DNA from: Sarcomyxa edulis
Taxonomy: Eukaryota; Basidiomycota; Agaricomycetes; Agaricales; Mycenaceae
Length of the DNA stretch: 64,000 nucleotides
NCBI GenBank assembly: GCA_009761415.1
Contig: QUOL01000001.1
Location: forward strand, 3,534,001-3,598,000
Direction of reading: 5' to 3'
Made by a program: the position numbers and the translations under genes. The notes under the pieces were generated by a model. That model was not told where the DNA came from, did no database searches, and saw only the letters and a program-made list of their open reading frames with translations. Shown here piece by piece: positions 1 to 11,022 of this stretch. The first letter of the stretch is position 1, and each line of letters opens with the position of its first letter.

Positions 1-536
1 GCACAGTGATCCATCATCGACCCTCTGGTCAGAGCGTTGATAACTCGTCATCGTGGAACTTGACCGCTGAAGAGCTTCCTATCCGCACTATTTTCGTGCA
101 TCTGGAAGCCGATACTCTTTCGCCGACTTCTCTCTTTAGCACTCGCGTAGCTTCATCGGCACTACACAGATCTTACGATCCAGCTAATCAGAATCGGCGG
201 GGGGTGGAATAGGCCGGAAACCTACATATCAAGACTCACCACACTGACAGCCAACATGGTTATCGAAGTCCTCGTGTCAACGCTGTCTAACCCTGCCGAT
301 TCAAACATATAGCTACCAATCCTCCGAGATAAACTGGGCTTACTTCGTGTACGAAAGACGTCCGTTGACTTCCACATTATCAGCCGACAGGCGCGGCAGC
401 CCGAAATTGCGGAGAACGCGAAAGGAAAATATATCGATTCCGGGGCAGTATATGACCTCGAGCTCATCGTTTGGTGTATCGATCACCATCCTACCTCCCT
501 CACCAATACCTCGACACTATCTCTACCTCAAAATCA
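1..536. other. Unassigned left edge
   Basis: No gene could be supported here. A 68-codon open frame begins at position 6 and an 81-codon frame lies on the minus strand at 222-467, but neither resembles a family I know and neither joins convincingly to the UbiA gene that starts near 537. The stretch just before 537 is rich in C, T and short CTC/ACC runs, which fits a fungal promoter or 5' leader. It could also hold the end of a gene lying to the left of the window. Confidence 0.4.
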
Positions 537-1577
537 ATGACTATGCCTTTCACCCATCTTCTATTCCATCTCAAGACCTGTTATCTATTTATTCAATCGG
601 ATATCAAAGGAATACTCTTTCCTGTCGTGAGTTTATCATGATTACTATTTACACGGTAAAACTAACGGACACGCATCTAGACATCATTCGCCTTCATCGT
701 TGCCCCTACCTTTCACATACAAAAAGCTATACTCAGCATACTCTGGGTCCTCGCCCATCTCCTCCTCCTCGGCTTCGATAACCAATCACGGTCAATCGAG
801 GAAGACAGACTCAACAAACCTTGGCGTCCACTGCCTTCCGGTCGAATCACAGAGCCTGTAGCCTGCCAGATCTCCAGAGCTCTATACCCCACATGCATGG
901 TCTTATCGTTCGCGATAGGAGGTCAAAAACTCTTCCTTGCTAGTGCGGCTTGGTCACTCTTGGTCTTCGTCTATGACCATCTTCACCTGAGCAAGCATTG
1001 GTTCTGGAGAAACTCGCTCACCACCTTTGGATATCTGGCCCTCGAATACGGCATAATCCACCTGCTTGGTAAGCCACTCTCATTCCCCATAATTTCTTTT
1101 GGGATCATATTCACTTCGATATGCAGCGAACGGCGGGCCACTACAGAACAACACCATAGTTGCGCTGACTATGTCAGGATGTGTCCTTGTCACAACCATC
1201 CACACGCAGGACTTTCAAGACGAGGTCGGTGACCGCGCGATGGGTCGAAAAACCCTCGTCATCCAGATAGGCCAGATACCCACTCGGATCACAGTCATTT
1301 TCTTCGTTTTAGCTTGGTCCTGGTACTTCCCTGTAGTATGGGAAGTCCCGTTACTGTGCCGTGCGTACTTTGCTGCTCTGGGTGTATACCTAGCAGGATG
1401 TGTGGCCACGTCGCGTTCTATTCCAGATGACGAATATAATTTCCGTCTTTATAGTGTAGGTGAATTTATCTAACCTGGTTTTACTCGCTATACTGAAATC
1501 ATCTCATGTAGGTATGGCTTGTGTCCGTACATTTCCTTCCTCTTGCGTTGAGATTAGGTGCACGTGACATGGATTAG
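537..1577 (+). CDS. UbiA-family prenyltransferase / terpene cyclase-like protein, copy 1
   Basis: Predicted multi-pass membrane enzyme of about 290 residues from four exons: 537-626, 681-1068, 1127-1455 and 1512-1577. Exon 2 carries the first Asp-rich site (NQSRSIEED) followed by KPWRPLPSGRI. Exon 3 carries the second site (DFQDEVGDRAMG). In the UbiA superfamily these two sites bind Mg2+ and the prenyl diphosphate. Fungal relatives include EriG, the UbiA-type cyclase of cyathane biosynthesis in Hericium, as well as aromatic prenyltransferases. Several hydrophobic helices are visible, for example FLASAAWSLLVFVYDHL. The start at 537 gives an N-terminus about 15 residues shorter than copy 2 at 43180-44270; an upstream first exon is possible. 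Exons 2 and 3 have exactly the same lengths as in copy 2 (388 and 329 nt), which supports the model. The substrate cannot be told from sequence. Confidence 0.85.
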
Positions 1578-2055
1578 AAGGTTCCGAGTTTGCTGGTCGG
1601 TCACGAAGCTGGACTCAGTCTAAAGTGAGGAAGGACGTTTTGGAGAGACATTTCTTATGGATGGAAATGGAGTCTTTTTCGACATAGTTTGATGTGGTGT
1701 ATTGATTCCAAGTAGCACCCGAAAGTCAATATACAGTCATTATAGTATGCAGATGCTCGCATCTTTACCTCAGTAAATTGAGACATATCTACTTCGCGAA
1801 ATCGCGCGCAAGCTCCGCAATGCCTTTGAACTAATTATTGCTTGGCTTTAGGCAGCTTTACAACCTTCGGAAGTGTCGCGTGTTTGGCTAAAGCTTCCGT
1901 CCCGCCCGAACTCTTCGAGTGTCAGTACAAGTAGAACACCATGTATCACAAAAAATGAAGTTGATGACAGAAATGAGTCTACAATGAAACCAAATCCGGC
2001 AGGAACTGATACTTACAGCGATATTGCCAGTACGAGAAAGCCATCACGGCTCATC
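1578..2055. other. Short intergenic region between convergent genes
   Basis: This lies between the 3' ends of the UbiA gene (plus) and SLX1 (minus). An 84-codon plus-strand frame from 1873 runs into the SLX1 3' end and looks like a shadow. I see nothing else beyond likely 3' untranslated sequence. Confidence 0.4.
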
Positions 2056-4243
2056 TTAATCGCTGGAGTCCAACTCGGACCCGCCAAAATCGAAAGATTC
2101 TCCGCTCTCACTGTCGTCAAGAGCTAGAGAGCTCGTCTGACGCACAAGGGCATCGATATCTGTGTGGTACTTCCTCTTCGTCGGCTTCGTAGCTGAGACT
2201 GCGGTCTGTGTAGTCTTGCGTACCCTCTTCGGCGTTCCGAATATTCGAGACGGTCCTGCTTCGGCTGTCATAGTGTGTGATGGCTGTGTGGCTGCAACTG
2301 TGGTTTTTGTCGTCCTGCGAACCCTCTTCGGTGTGTCCAACGGTCGGGACAGTTCTGGTTCAGCTGTTGAAGCTTTTGACGGTTTCGTGGTTGCAGGTGA
2401 GGTTTTTGTCGCCTTACGAACCCTCTTCGGAGTTTCAGTCGGTCGAGACGGACCTGCCTCGGCTGTGAAAGTCGGGGATGCTGTCGTTGCTGCGACAGTG
2501 GCTTTTATTGTCTTCCGAACTCTCTTCGGTGTTTGACTCAATCGTGACGATCCTGCTTCGGCTGTCACAGTTTGAGATACTGACGTTGCTGCGGCAGTGG
2601 CTTTTGTCGTCTTCCGAACCCTCTTCGGTGTCTCGACCAGTCGAGATCCTTCGGCACTTGTAGTGTTCAATGGTTTTTTTGATGGGGATAATCGAGGCCG
2701 TTTCTTCGGTTTCGAAGGTGTATTCTGACTACCTTCGTCGGTAGAGCTGACATCGAGATCGAAGAGCTCTCCTTCACTGCTATCGTCAACTAGCCCTTTC
2801 CCTCTCTTAGACCTGATGGTCTTCGATGCTTTTGGTCGACCGCGAACCTTGATAGGTGTCATCGCCTCGTCTACGTTGCCTTCGTCGACACCGTCGTCGT
2901 CGTCGTTAGAAACAGCAACAGCAGCGCCACACGATCGTCGATAGCATCCTCTTATCACGTCGCCCCATAATACATATTCATGACAGCCCTTGCATTTTCC
3001 TCCCCGGGGAATAAGACTGCTCGTATCCGGGCCCAGGAAGTTCTCAGAGAGGCAAAGTAAATGCGAGACTGCTGTGCAAGAGCCGTTGGGACATAGAGCT
3101 GTTGTCAACGGGTCCTGAAAAGAATGTCAACACACGTTCCACCAAATTTCAAGGAGTATGTTACCGTGGCGTATGTAGACACGGGTTTTGAGCATACTGA
3201 GCATGACAATTCATGATTGGAAGCAAGTAACCTGGTGTTCTTGGCGAGATATGCCGATGTGAATTTTTCTGTGACCAAGAAATGTCAACGAGGAGCAGAT
3301 ATGGGACAAAACAAACGTACGGTCCATGACATCAATAGGTCCTTCCCGACCTGCACCCACTTCTCCGGATAGTCCGTCTACCCCTTCCAATTCGACAGAA
3401 GCCGTAAATCCTGGTAGCGCCTCCTCAGGAAACTCCGGATGAGGCTCGTTCCAGAACCGTACGGCTTCTTCAGTGAACAATTTGACATGAAGTGGCCATG
3501 TATTGTATGGACGAGTTCGAAGCATGATCTTGACGACTCTGTTTAGATTCTTGGTGAGTGGTCTGTTGACGATCATAGGTATTCATTGACTGACTGTATT
3601 TTGATCTTCGGATGGGTTACTCTCTTGATTAGCGATGTCTTTGCGAGTCGTCCTCGAAGATGTCTAGCCTTGCTGATAGGAATGTATATGTTCGTTATTA
3701 TGGTTGAATAGAGTTGGACAAGCTTACTAATGACTAGACAATCGGCATGTATGATCAGTAGATGTCTCATAAACATTCATTGAACCACTCACTGCTGCCA
3801 CGCCCATTCAAATTGAAGAGCAGCCTTACTTTCCCAGTCCAATCAGGAAAATTTCAAGTATACAACATTAGTATTACTCACGAGCTTAGATGGGAACCCG
3901 TGCACTATCATCTGCATCACCCATGGTCTTTTAGCGATAGTTTTCGAAGCTCCTGACCCAATTTCACCATTGTGCTGTCTGCAGGAACATTAGATTGAAG
4001 AAAGCAAAGCAGCGTAAAGCAGTCCGCACCGGATCCGTGTAGGTGGCCTTGGTGTACTGCCAATGTATGTCCTGAGCGGTCACCCTCAATTTACGACGTC
4101 CGAGTCTAATGAAATGAAGAGTTTTGAACTCACGCTCTGCTCAGCGGAGTGCAGGATGACTTCAGGAGATAGCATGCATAGAAAGAAGGGAATGAATGTG
4201 AGAATATGTAGGATCTTGTGGTACTTCGCTGGTTTGCAGCCAT
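2056..4243 (-). CDS. SLX1: Structure-specific endonuclease subunit SLX1 with repeat tail
   Basis: Catalytic subunit of the SLX1-SLX4 nuclease, which cuts branched DNA such as Holliday junctions in the nucleus. Reading from the ATG at 4243, the first exons give the GIY-YIG nuclease core: FYACYLLKS, then [14 protein letters not shown], then [19 protein letters not shown] and LQFEWAWQ. The exon near 3570-3310 gives [21 protein letters not shown], the usual linker. The exon from about 3108 encodes the Cys-rich SLX1-type RING/PHD region ([32 protein letters not shown]). At least four short introns interrupt the 5' half. The C-terminal exon then adds an acidic stretch, an AT-hook-like [10 protein letters not shown] and a long basic tail made of 33-residue repeats, much longer than the family's core. 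The gene is convergent with the UbiA gene. Identity is strong; the microexon between the linker and the RING part (around 3150-3180) is the least certain join. Confidence 0.9.
2164..2631 (-). repeat. 99-bp (33-residue) tandem repeat array in the SLX1 tail
   Basis: Four full copies plus a fifth partial copy occur in frame. Each begins TPKRVRK and ends near TAEAGPSR, with variable residues between. Unit boundaries fall at 2631, 2532, 2433, 2334 and 2235. Each unit carries a basic PKRVR(K/R) patch and a Ser/Thr/Ala-rich linker. The units have diverged, so the array is not brand new. Confidence 0.9.
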
Positions 4244-4455
4244 TCTGAACATGAAAGAGAGATCTGAGACGCTGAAAAAGCTGGGTCACAATCACGAGAT
4301 GTCACAGCCATGCATCAATTTTCGTGCGCGCCAAAGGCGCGACGCGTCAATCTAATCATATTACTCAAGGTGGAATGTCCGCAAAGCAAGTCTGTTAGCC
4401 TTCCAGAGCTTCAATTTCAGGAGGTCGTCTTATCGCTTGGCTTGTAGCCCATACT

Positions 4456-4472
4456 ACACACACACACACACA
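4456..4472. repeat. (AC)n microsatellite
   Basis: About eight and a half AC dinucleotides lie in the gap between SLX1 and the next F-box gene. The rest of 4244-4729 shows nothing I can assign. Confidence 0.85.
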
Positions 4473-4729
4473 GTAGAGCACTTTTTCTGGAAATGGTATA
4501 CCTGTTTCCGAATGGACTGATTAATTCACTCTGAGGACTTACACACAAGACAAACACGAATGCCGAGATATCTAGTATACACCAAAGGATAGCCTCCGGG
4601 ATGAAGAGTAGAAATAAATCGAACAGTATCTGAGACGATGAGTTTTAAAACCAAGAAATTGTAGTATAGTAAACGGGCCTGTCACTGTATAGAGTCAGAG
4701 ATAAGAAGCGAGATTCAGAAAGGGAAGAC

Positions 4730-6302
4730 TTACGGAGGAGCGAAGTTCATCGGCTGATGCAGCAGTGTCACCTCCCCACTATGCTTTCGATCGATTAGAT
4801 ACGTCGACCATCTTCCAAAGTTGACCATTTGGGACCAAAATATGGAGACTTCCTCCAGCGTTGCGATCTTTTTGGCCAACAATTCCGCAGACTCGTCGAA
4901 GGGCAGTTCATGATCGGATTCTGGATTTTTCTCGTCAGGGTCGAGGTTGACACGGAGAATGCGGAGCGACTTGGATGCGGACAACGAGGTCCCAAGTAAA
5001 TCCTGGTGCAGAAAAGGCGACGTTAGCATGGCGTGTAAGCGCTAAAGTCACTAATGATTCACGCACAATTGGAATCTCGTCCTCATCGTGCAACCATCTG
5101 TTTGGACGCAGCCGATGAAGTTCCAAATGACGTAGTGATGGGAGCGATGTGCATATAAACTCCAGCATGGCTTTCTCCCCTGTATCTCCTATGTATACCA
5201 ATTCCAGACGTTCCAAGCCTGAAAAGTCATTAGACTTGAAGATTCGGACCACATCGAAAGATTTTAGATATGGAAGCCACGGGCCAGTCCTGAAACCAGT
5301 GTGATGGACTCGAGGACTGTCTCGCAAAGACAAATACCGCAGTGTAGAAGGGAGCCGAGAGAAAATTTGATCATCAGGGCTCGGCCAAGACATCGTGAAC
5401 GACGTCAGATTGGGGGGTATGCAAAAGTCTACATGTAATTCCGGAGGACAGACGAAGAACCGAGGGTTCTCTTTGAAATAAGTCAATTCGAGATGCAAAG
5501 AGCGAAGCGTTGGCATGGCAGAAAGCATCACTACCAACGGAATGGTATCCGTGGATGGAGGAACATCGTATATAGTGAGTGCTCGGAGATGGGGCCACGC
5601 TAGATCCGCCATGAGATCAAGATGCGCTGTCCCTCCTGGAATCATCAGGGTCTCGATCGTCATGTTCATTTGGGATATCAGACGCGATAGAGACAGGGCT
5701 TCAACTCGAAGCTGTGCAGCAAGTTCTTCATGCCTGATCACCTTCCGGGATGGTGTGAGCCTCTGAAACAAAGGAGCTCGGCGATATCTGAAGTGACGAA
5801 GAGGCACAACGACTGGCGCGATTTTTGGGTTATAGGGCTCGGTCATACGAAAAGGGCACTCGATGATTTCCAGTGTTTCCAGACCAGGTGCAGAGAATAA
5901 TGCCTTGATCAAGTTGAGCGGAAGCCCTTCAGACATAGAGAAGACGCGTATGGTACACAATTTGGGCATCTGAGCCAGCCAGGTTGTAAGCAGAGGGGAA
6001 AGGCCATCGCTAGACGTTTTCGCAAGAGAAAAGATTCTATCACACACAAAGCACCGATGTGATGAGATCTAGAGTTCAGAGAGCTATCGCGATACGCACC
6101 TGATATATGGCCAAATCGTCTGCGGAGGAGTAGGCTCGGGACGCATCCTTTCGCCCCAGACCAGGTGGTTGAAAATAAACGGAATGCATAGACCACGTAG
6201 CCAACGACACACTAATGAGAGGGGACGGCGGTTGCCCTGAAGCTCAACCAGTATCCTCTGTAGGACATCTTCGTTCAGAGTGTCGAGTCTTGAAGAATGC
6301 AC
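4730..6302 (-). CDS. F-box / leucine-rich protein A
   Basis: Likely substrate adaptor of an SCF ubiquitin ligase. The first exon (6302 to about 6100) has an F-box-like N-terminus: LNEDVLQRILVEL, then RRPLSLVCRWLRGLCIPFIF. After an intron ending near 6040, a long exon carries irregular leucine-rich segments such as LPLNLIKALFSAPGLETLEI, LRALTIYDVPP and LPSLRHLELHRLRP. A second intron at about 5068-5003 joins EIPI to DLLGTSLSASKSLRILRVNL, and the frame stops at 4730. About 480 residues in total. It is divergent with the next F-box gene, sharing 265 bp. The ligand of the repeat region is unknown. Families of this kind are greatly expanded in Agaricomycetes. Confidence 0.8.
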
Positions 6303-6567
6303 ACTGAAACTGTGAACGGGTGTCAGTCGAAGCTGTATATAATAAGTATCTCACCTAACCGTGGATTGGGGGAGCACCCTGTGGTTATCAACATCGGTTT
6401 TCGACATGGATGTTGCACCTCACGCAGATGATCGAGCTGATATACTTATCACGATGGTGCACGTGCTCGATGTGGCAGACGCTCTAGCCAAATATCTCCC
6501 ACTGCCACCCAACTGCCACCAGCTCAAGAATAATCGTCGCGTTGAATCTTGAAGCCACCCGTCCACG
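6303..6567. promoter_or_regulatory. Shared intergenic region between divergent F-box genes
   Basis: 265 bp separate the ATG of F-box gene A (6302, minus) from that of F-box gene B (6568, plus). This implies a shared promoter region. The call rests on gene layout; no specific element was identified. Confidence 0.5.
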
Positions 6568-7927
6568 ATGCCACCAATGATCTCAGTACCACCTCTTGAA
6601 AGACTCCCTATAGAACTCCTTGACCAGATAATATCGCTCTGCTCGCCGACCACCCAGTCGTCTATGTGTCAAGTATCAAAGAGATTCGAGATTCTGGCGA
6701 CACGTCTGCTCTATCGAGTAATCACGCTTGATTCCAGGGCATGCACCATCAAATGTTGTAAAGCTTTGAAATCCAAGCCCGATCTAGCACCTTTAGTCAA
6801 ACACTTCTCGGTGGACGCGTGAGCAATCAGATTTCCGCTCTAGGTTTCTAATATTGACATTTATATGACATTAGGTATCTTCAACTGTCATGGTCCGAGT
6901 CTTTCAGATCGTTCTTCCGATTACTCGGAAACCATCTTTGTTCCCTGAGCGGCCTCACACGCCTCGAACTCGGGATTCACAAGGAAGGTTACGGATTCCT
7001 CGCGCAATGCACATTCCCTCTCCTCATGTCTTTCACTTCCGCGATGCTTGTAACACCTCTTCCTGATCTCGTCGCCTTTCTTAACCGCCATCAACAGCTC
7101 ACATATCTCAAGATATCACCCTGCTATGATTTCTATGATGACTTCCCACCACCTGATTTGACGGATCGTCCGATCGTCCATCTACCCAACCTCGTGAACT
7201 TATACGCCGTGAGCGTTATGATTCCCGTATTATTCACTCCTGCGCGAACGGTCTGTGTACGGAAGACAATAATTGTCAATTGGGATATGTGTTATTCGGA
7301 CCGAGTCCAAGTCGTCTTCGACGCGCTTTCGACTATCGAAAAGCTTCCGACGCTCATGTTGAGAAGCTTCAATTCGACCCCGGAATACAGGTTGGTCCGA
7401 ATGATCTCGGAGCAATTCCCGCAGTTGGGGCACTTGTCAGTGCACGAAATCATATTCTCGCCAGCGTCAGCTCCATTTATACTTCTCGAAAAGGTACTAT
7501 CTTGGCTTATTTCATGAGCTGGTGCTTACTTACGAGTGATGTTGCATAGAATGCCCTGAATGCGATCGCAAGCTACGTATCTCGATTCACCTCTTTAAAG
7601 AGCCTCTTCATCACAAGGACCTCTATGCCGCCCAATCCTGAAATCGACTTACCAGACTTCGACACCGACCTCCTTCTCGTAAGGCAGTACGGATTGGCTT
7701 GTCACTCCCTCAGATTATGTGTACTCCCGTCTAGAATCAAGTGGGTCCGACTTGTTGAGCAGCATAACGTGTGGATGCCGTATGATCATCCGCTTGGTCC
7801 GAAGTGGGTGGAGCAGAAACTGACTCTTAGACAGCAGTATTGGTTTGATGCTGGAAGAGCTCTTCGGGATGCCCCAGATACCCTCGAGAATGTTGCTCAT
7901 GGACAAAGTGATGTTCACGGGGATTGA
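6568..7927 (+). CDS. F-box / leucine-rich protein B
   Basis: Three exons. Exon 1 (6568-6822) starts MPPMISVPPLERLPIELLDQ and continues IISLCSPTTQSSMCQVSKRF, a clear F-box. An intron from 6822 to about 6876 follows. Exon 2 runs from YLQLSWSESFRSFFRLL to ASAPFILLEK near 7493, with leucine-rich stretches (LVAFLNRHQQLTYLKIS, FPQLGHLSVHEI). The last exon begins near 7550 (NALNAIASYVSRFTSLKSLF) and ends at 7927. About 410 residues. Probable SCF adaptor with an unknown target. It is not closely similar to its neighbours outside the general fold. Confidence 0.78.
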
Positions 7928-8250
7928 GATCGTTTGTACAGGATTTTGAAGCGGAGGAAGCGTAGTTTTGGAAGCGAAAGTTTGAATTCATCTCCTTGAT
8001 GAAATTTTCGTTCGAATTTCAGAGACACCTGATGACAATTCGACAAGGCTGGTATTTCCAGAAAGTGAGATATGATTACGGTGACTGTTAATTCAATCAG
8101 AGGGCCCCATGCTATCAGTTCAACCCGACGGTCTGATATGCCCCCGGAGGTGCCCTCAGTGTTCTGAAAGCTTGTAAGGAGATCTAATCGAGCAAATGTC
8201 CACATGTGCGGGTATAACTGCGGCAAGTTGAGGACCGACACCAGAGGCAC
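7915..8250 (-). pseudogene. Possible F-box/LRR C-terminal fragment
   Basis: An open frame of 111 codons overlaps the end of F-box gene B on the other strand. Its end (FKLSLPKLRFLRFKILYKR) reads like the last leucine-rich strands of the local F-box genes. No F-box part was found upstream, so if real it is a relic. It may equally be a chance frame. Confidence 0.25.
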
Positions 8251-8516
8251 GATAGTGATCAGAAGAGAGGTTACGCGTCACAAGAGGAGGAGCAATCTGT
8301 CTGTATATTGAGTTCAAGGGACCACTCCAAGCTCAACAGCAGACCGTCCACCAATGCCACCGAAACCTCCTGATCTCAGTCCAGCCACACCGGAACGGGC
8401 AGAGCGACAGTATCATCATCGTCGTCATCATCATCACGGCGTCTGTAATACGATCAACCTCCTCAAAAGCTTGGAATTCAGCAAGAGTCAGGAAATCTCC
8501 AAGTGACTCGATCATC

Positions 8517-9275
8517 ATGTCTGTCGTCAATTCCTACAAGCCTCCTGCACCGGCTTCCTATAACCCCTCTTCCAAAGACCCATATGACATCAACTTTGTG
8601 ATCCCCATTGAAAACGCAGAACTGAGAACAGCGCGCATCAAGCTGACACCGTTTATACCCTCCGTGCACGCCATACCATTCTACGAACGGGCGTCCAAGA
8701 GCCCGGAGTTATGGCGCTATATTCCTCCCGCATTCCCCACTCTTCGTGAATTCTGCGAATGGCATGAACAAGTTTTCCAAAGAGATCCATCAGCAGTGTT
8801 ATTCGCAATCATCGTTATCAATGAATCCAATCCCGATGACGAATCGAATATCGGTGGTATCGTGGGCTTCGAAGAGTTTTCCGTGAAGAATCGCTCTACG
8901 GAAATTGCGCCAGTGCTTGTCCTCCCTGCATTCCAGCGTACATTTGTCACGTCAAATGCAGTTGGCATATTACTGCGATACTGTCTGGACCTTCCGAGCG
9001 CATCACCTTCCGGGCTGGGTTTCAGACGCGTACAGTGGACTGCAAATCCGGACAATGTTGCGTCTATACGGACAGCCGAGAGGATGGGCCTGCAACATGA
9101 AGGGCGTCTGAAGTGGACAATGGTTTTGGATAAAACGAAGGCGGGGCAAGATGTCGAGGGAGATGAAAGAGGTGACGGGCCAGGAAGGGGTAGCGTGATG
9201 TTTGCTATTTGTTGGGATGACTGGGAGCATGGTGGAAGGGAACACGTTCGCAGATTAATTGATAGGATATTTTGA
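8517..9275 (+). CDS. GNAT-family N-acetyltransferase
   Basis: Intronless 252-residue protein resembling the RimJ/RimL-type (Acetyltransf_3) fold. The usual opening strand is seen (LRTARIKLTPFIPS), then GGIVGFEEF and STEIAPVLVLPAFQRTFVTSNAVGILLRYC, where acetyl-CoA binding is expected. After that come GFRRVQWTANPDNVASIRTAERMG and LQHEGRLKW, the very typical C-terminal half of this family (N..N..S...A..lGF..EG..R). Such enzymes transfer acetyl groups from acetyl-CoA to protein N-termini or small amines; the acceptor here is unknown. It sits alone on the plus strand among F-box genes. The ATG at 8517 is in good register with the first conserved strand. Confidence 0.9.
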   Translation: MSVVNSYKPPAPASYNPSSKDPYDINFVIPIENAELRTARIKLTPFIPSVHAIPFYERASKSPELWRYIPPAFPTLREFCEWHEQVFQRDPSAVLFAIIVINESNPDDESNIGGIVGFEEFSVKNRSTEIAPVLVLPAFQRTFVTSNAVGILLRYCLDLPSASPSGLGFRRVQWTANPDNVASIRTAERMGLQHEGRLKWTMVLDKTKAGQDVEGDERGDGPGRGSVMFAICWDDWEHGGREHVRRLIDRIF

Positions 9276-9527
9276 AGGGTAGAAGAGATGATTAAATCGT
9301 TGACGGAGTACGGGAGTATACAGTTGACAAGGAGATGCCCCACAGAGTATCGCCTCCTGGTGGGAGGGGAATTCAAAGGGCCATGCCATGCAGCGTATGC
9401 CATCAGACTCAACAAATCGCGATGAATATCCGAGTCTCTGTCATGCCTCGAGATGTTGAGATAATCAATAATAGCATCAAGTCCAGGATGTACACACCTC
9501 GGAATCGACTAGAGTTATGCTGACGAC

Positions 9528-10692
9528 TTAAACAAATTCGAGGTCGTCAGTCATAAATGCATTTTGTGCGCGATACGGATCGTGGATGATAATCTGGAGG
9601 ATTCCACGGGATTCACATTCGGGAAGGATTTCCCTAATCCATCGATCCACTGCCTGACTTGGTTCGTCCCAACTCAAGATTTGGAACATAAGCGTTCGAA
9701 GCCTTGGAAAGCTCGATACTGTGAGCATCTCATCCAAACGATCCCAATCGATTGGGCTGAGATACATGAGACTGTGGAGCTCGAGTCGGATAACCACATT
9801 TTCCACATCAAATCCTGAGATCTGGTCTATGAGTGGCACAATATCTGTGTCATCGATGTCATCGTCATTATGCCAGATTTCAAAGGTCAAGAGTTGAGGA
9901 TCGCGAGCAAGGTCCAGTCTAGGGAAGCGTTCAGAGGCTGAAAATCCGATGTAAGTATTGGTGTATTACGTTCGTGTAGAGAAATGTGCAGGCCTTACTG
10001 TGTTTGAGTACAAGATGCTCGAGGGAAGAGCCCAAAGAGAGCAGATAACGAGGATACAATTCCCAAGAGATGTGGGGACTGTCAAAGATGAGAACTTTGA
10101 TGACGTGCGGACTCGTGAACCACGGTGAGATATCGACGTGGGAATCACTGTCGAAAGCGAGAACGCGTAAGGATGGGTGATGGAGAGGGGCAAGGGGCGA
10201 AGGCTGTGTGACTTCGAAGGAAAGACGTCTCAAGGAGAGTCGTTGAAGTAACGGGACATCACGTATGAGACTTTCGACTTGTTGCCAATCCCGGAACTCG
10301 ACACCTGACAAGTCCAGTCTTTTCAATCTTGGAAAAGCAGGCAAAGTCAAATATCGGGCATCTGCCCATTTCAGGAAGTAGAGACCGAGAGATCCTACGT
10401 TTGTGAAATATTGCGCACCCAGCAAAGAAGATTTGATATCACAAGAAATGTAATGGAGACGCTGGACGTGGGGTGAGATGATGGAATCTGGAGATTTCAG
10501 ATTTTCTAAGAAATTGGGATGGATGCCGACGCGGCCCAACTTCACAACGTGAAAGAGATGTGAGCGAGCGGCTGGAAACCAAGACTTGCACACCAGCGAG
10601 GCACTCGAGAGCGCGTCTAGATCGTGACGAAGGTGGTATATGATCTCGTCCGTTAGTTCAGGTGGCAATAACGGTCTAGTAGGGACGTTCAT
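9528..10692 (-). CDS. F-box / leucine-rich protein C
   Basis: Exon 1 starts at 10692 with MNVPTRPLLPPELTDEIIYH and SASLVCKSWFPAARSHLFH, a good F-box. Leucine-rich segments follow (LPAFPRLKRLDLSGVEF, DVPLLQRLSLRRLSFEV, LGSSLEHLVLKHS). A short intron near 9998-9940 joins it to a second exon (FPRLDLARDPQLLTFEIWHN ... FPRLRTLMFQIL) ending at 9528. About 365 residues. Probable SCF adaptor. This is the third F-box gene within 6 kb. Confidence 0.78.
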
Positions 10693-11022
10693 TGATCCTG
10701 GAATAAACCGTGAGTACTACTAGCCAATTACTAGTCGATACGAGAGTTTTGCAGTTGGCGTTCAAGTCAGAAGAAGGCGCCGGAGCAGATGATGGGATTT
10801 AGCTTCGCGGACTTTGAAAGTGAATTGAACGATTGCCAACTGTGGCTCAGTGGCTGAACGGACCCGGATCCCAGAGACACGCTGAAGAGAATTTCTAAGA
10901 CGGTAGTAGGTACGAAAGGCAAGTTTCCAGATAGGAGTCAGCGTACACGTCAATCAATCGAAATCAACGGTGTTTCGAAAAGTCTAGGCGGAAATGATAT
11001 TGCGCCTCTGGCATGCCGCCTT
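10693..11022. other. Intergenic region upstream of F-box gene C
   Basis: This lies between the start of F-box C and the 3' end of RGP1. A tRNA A-box-like string occurs at 10842-10852 but has no partner B box (see rejected items). Nothing else was seen. Confidence 0.4.

Noticed and set aside
2162..2536. 124-codon plus-strand frame with repeats
   Set aside because: It is the antisense shadow of the SLX1 repeat array.
10842..10852. tRNA A-box-like string TGGCTCAGTGG
   Set aside because: No B box (GGTTCRANYCC) at a suitable distance and no cloverleaf pairing seen.
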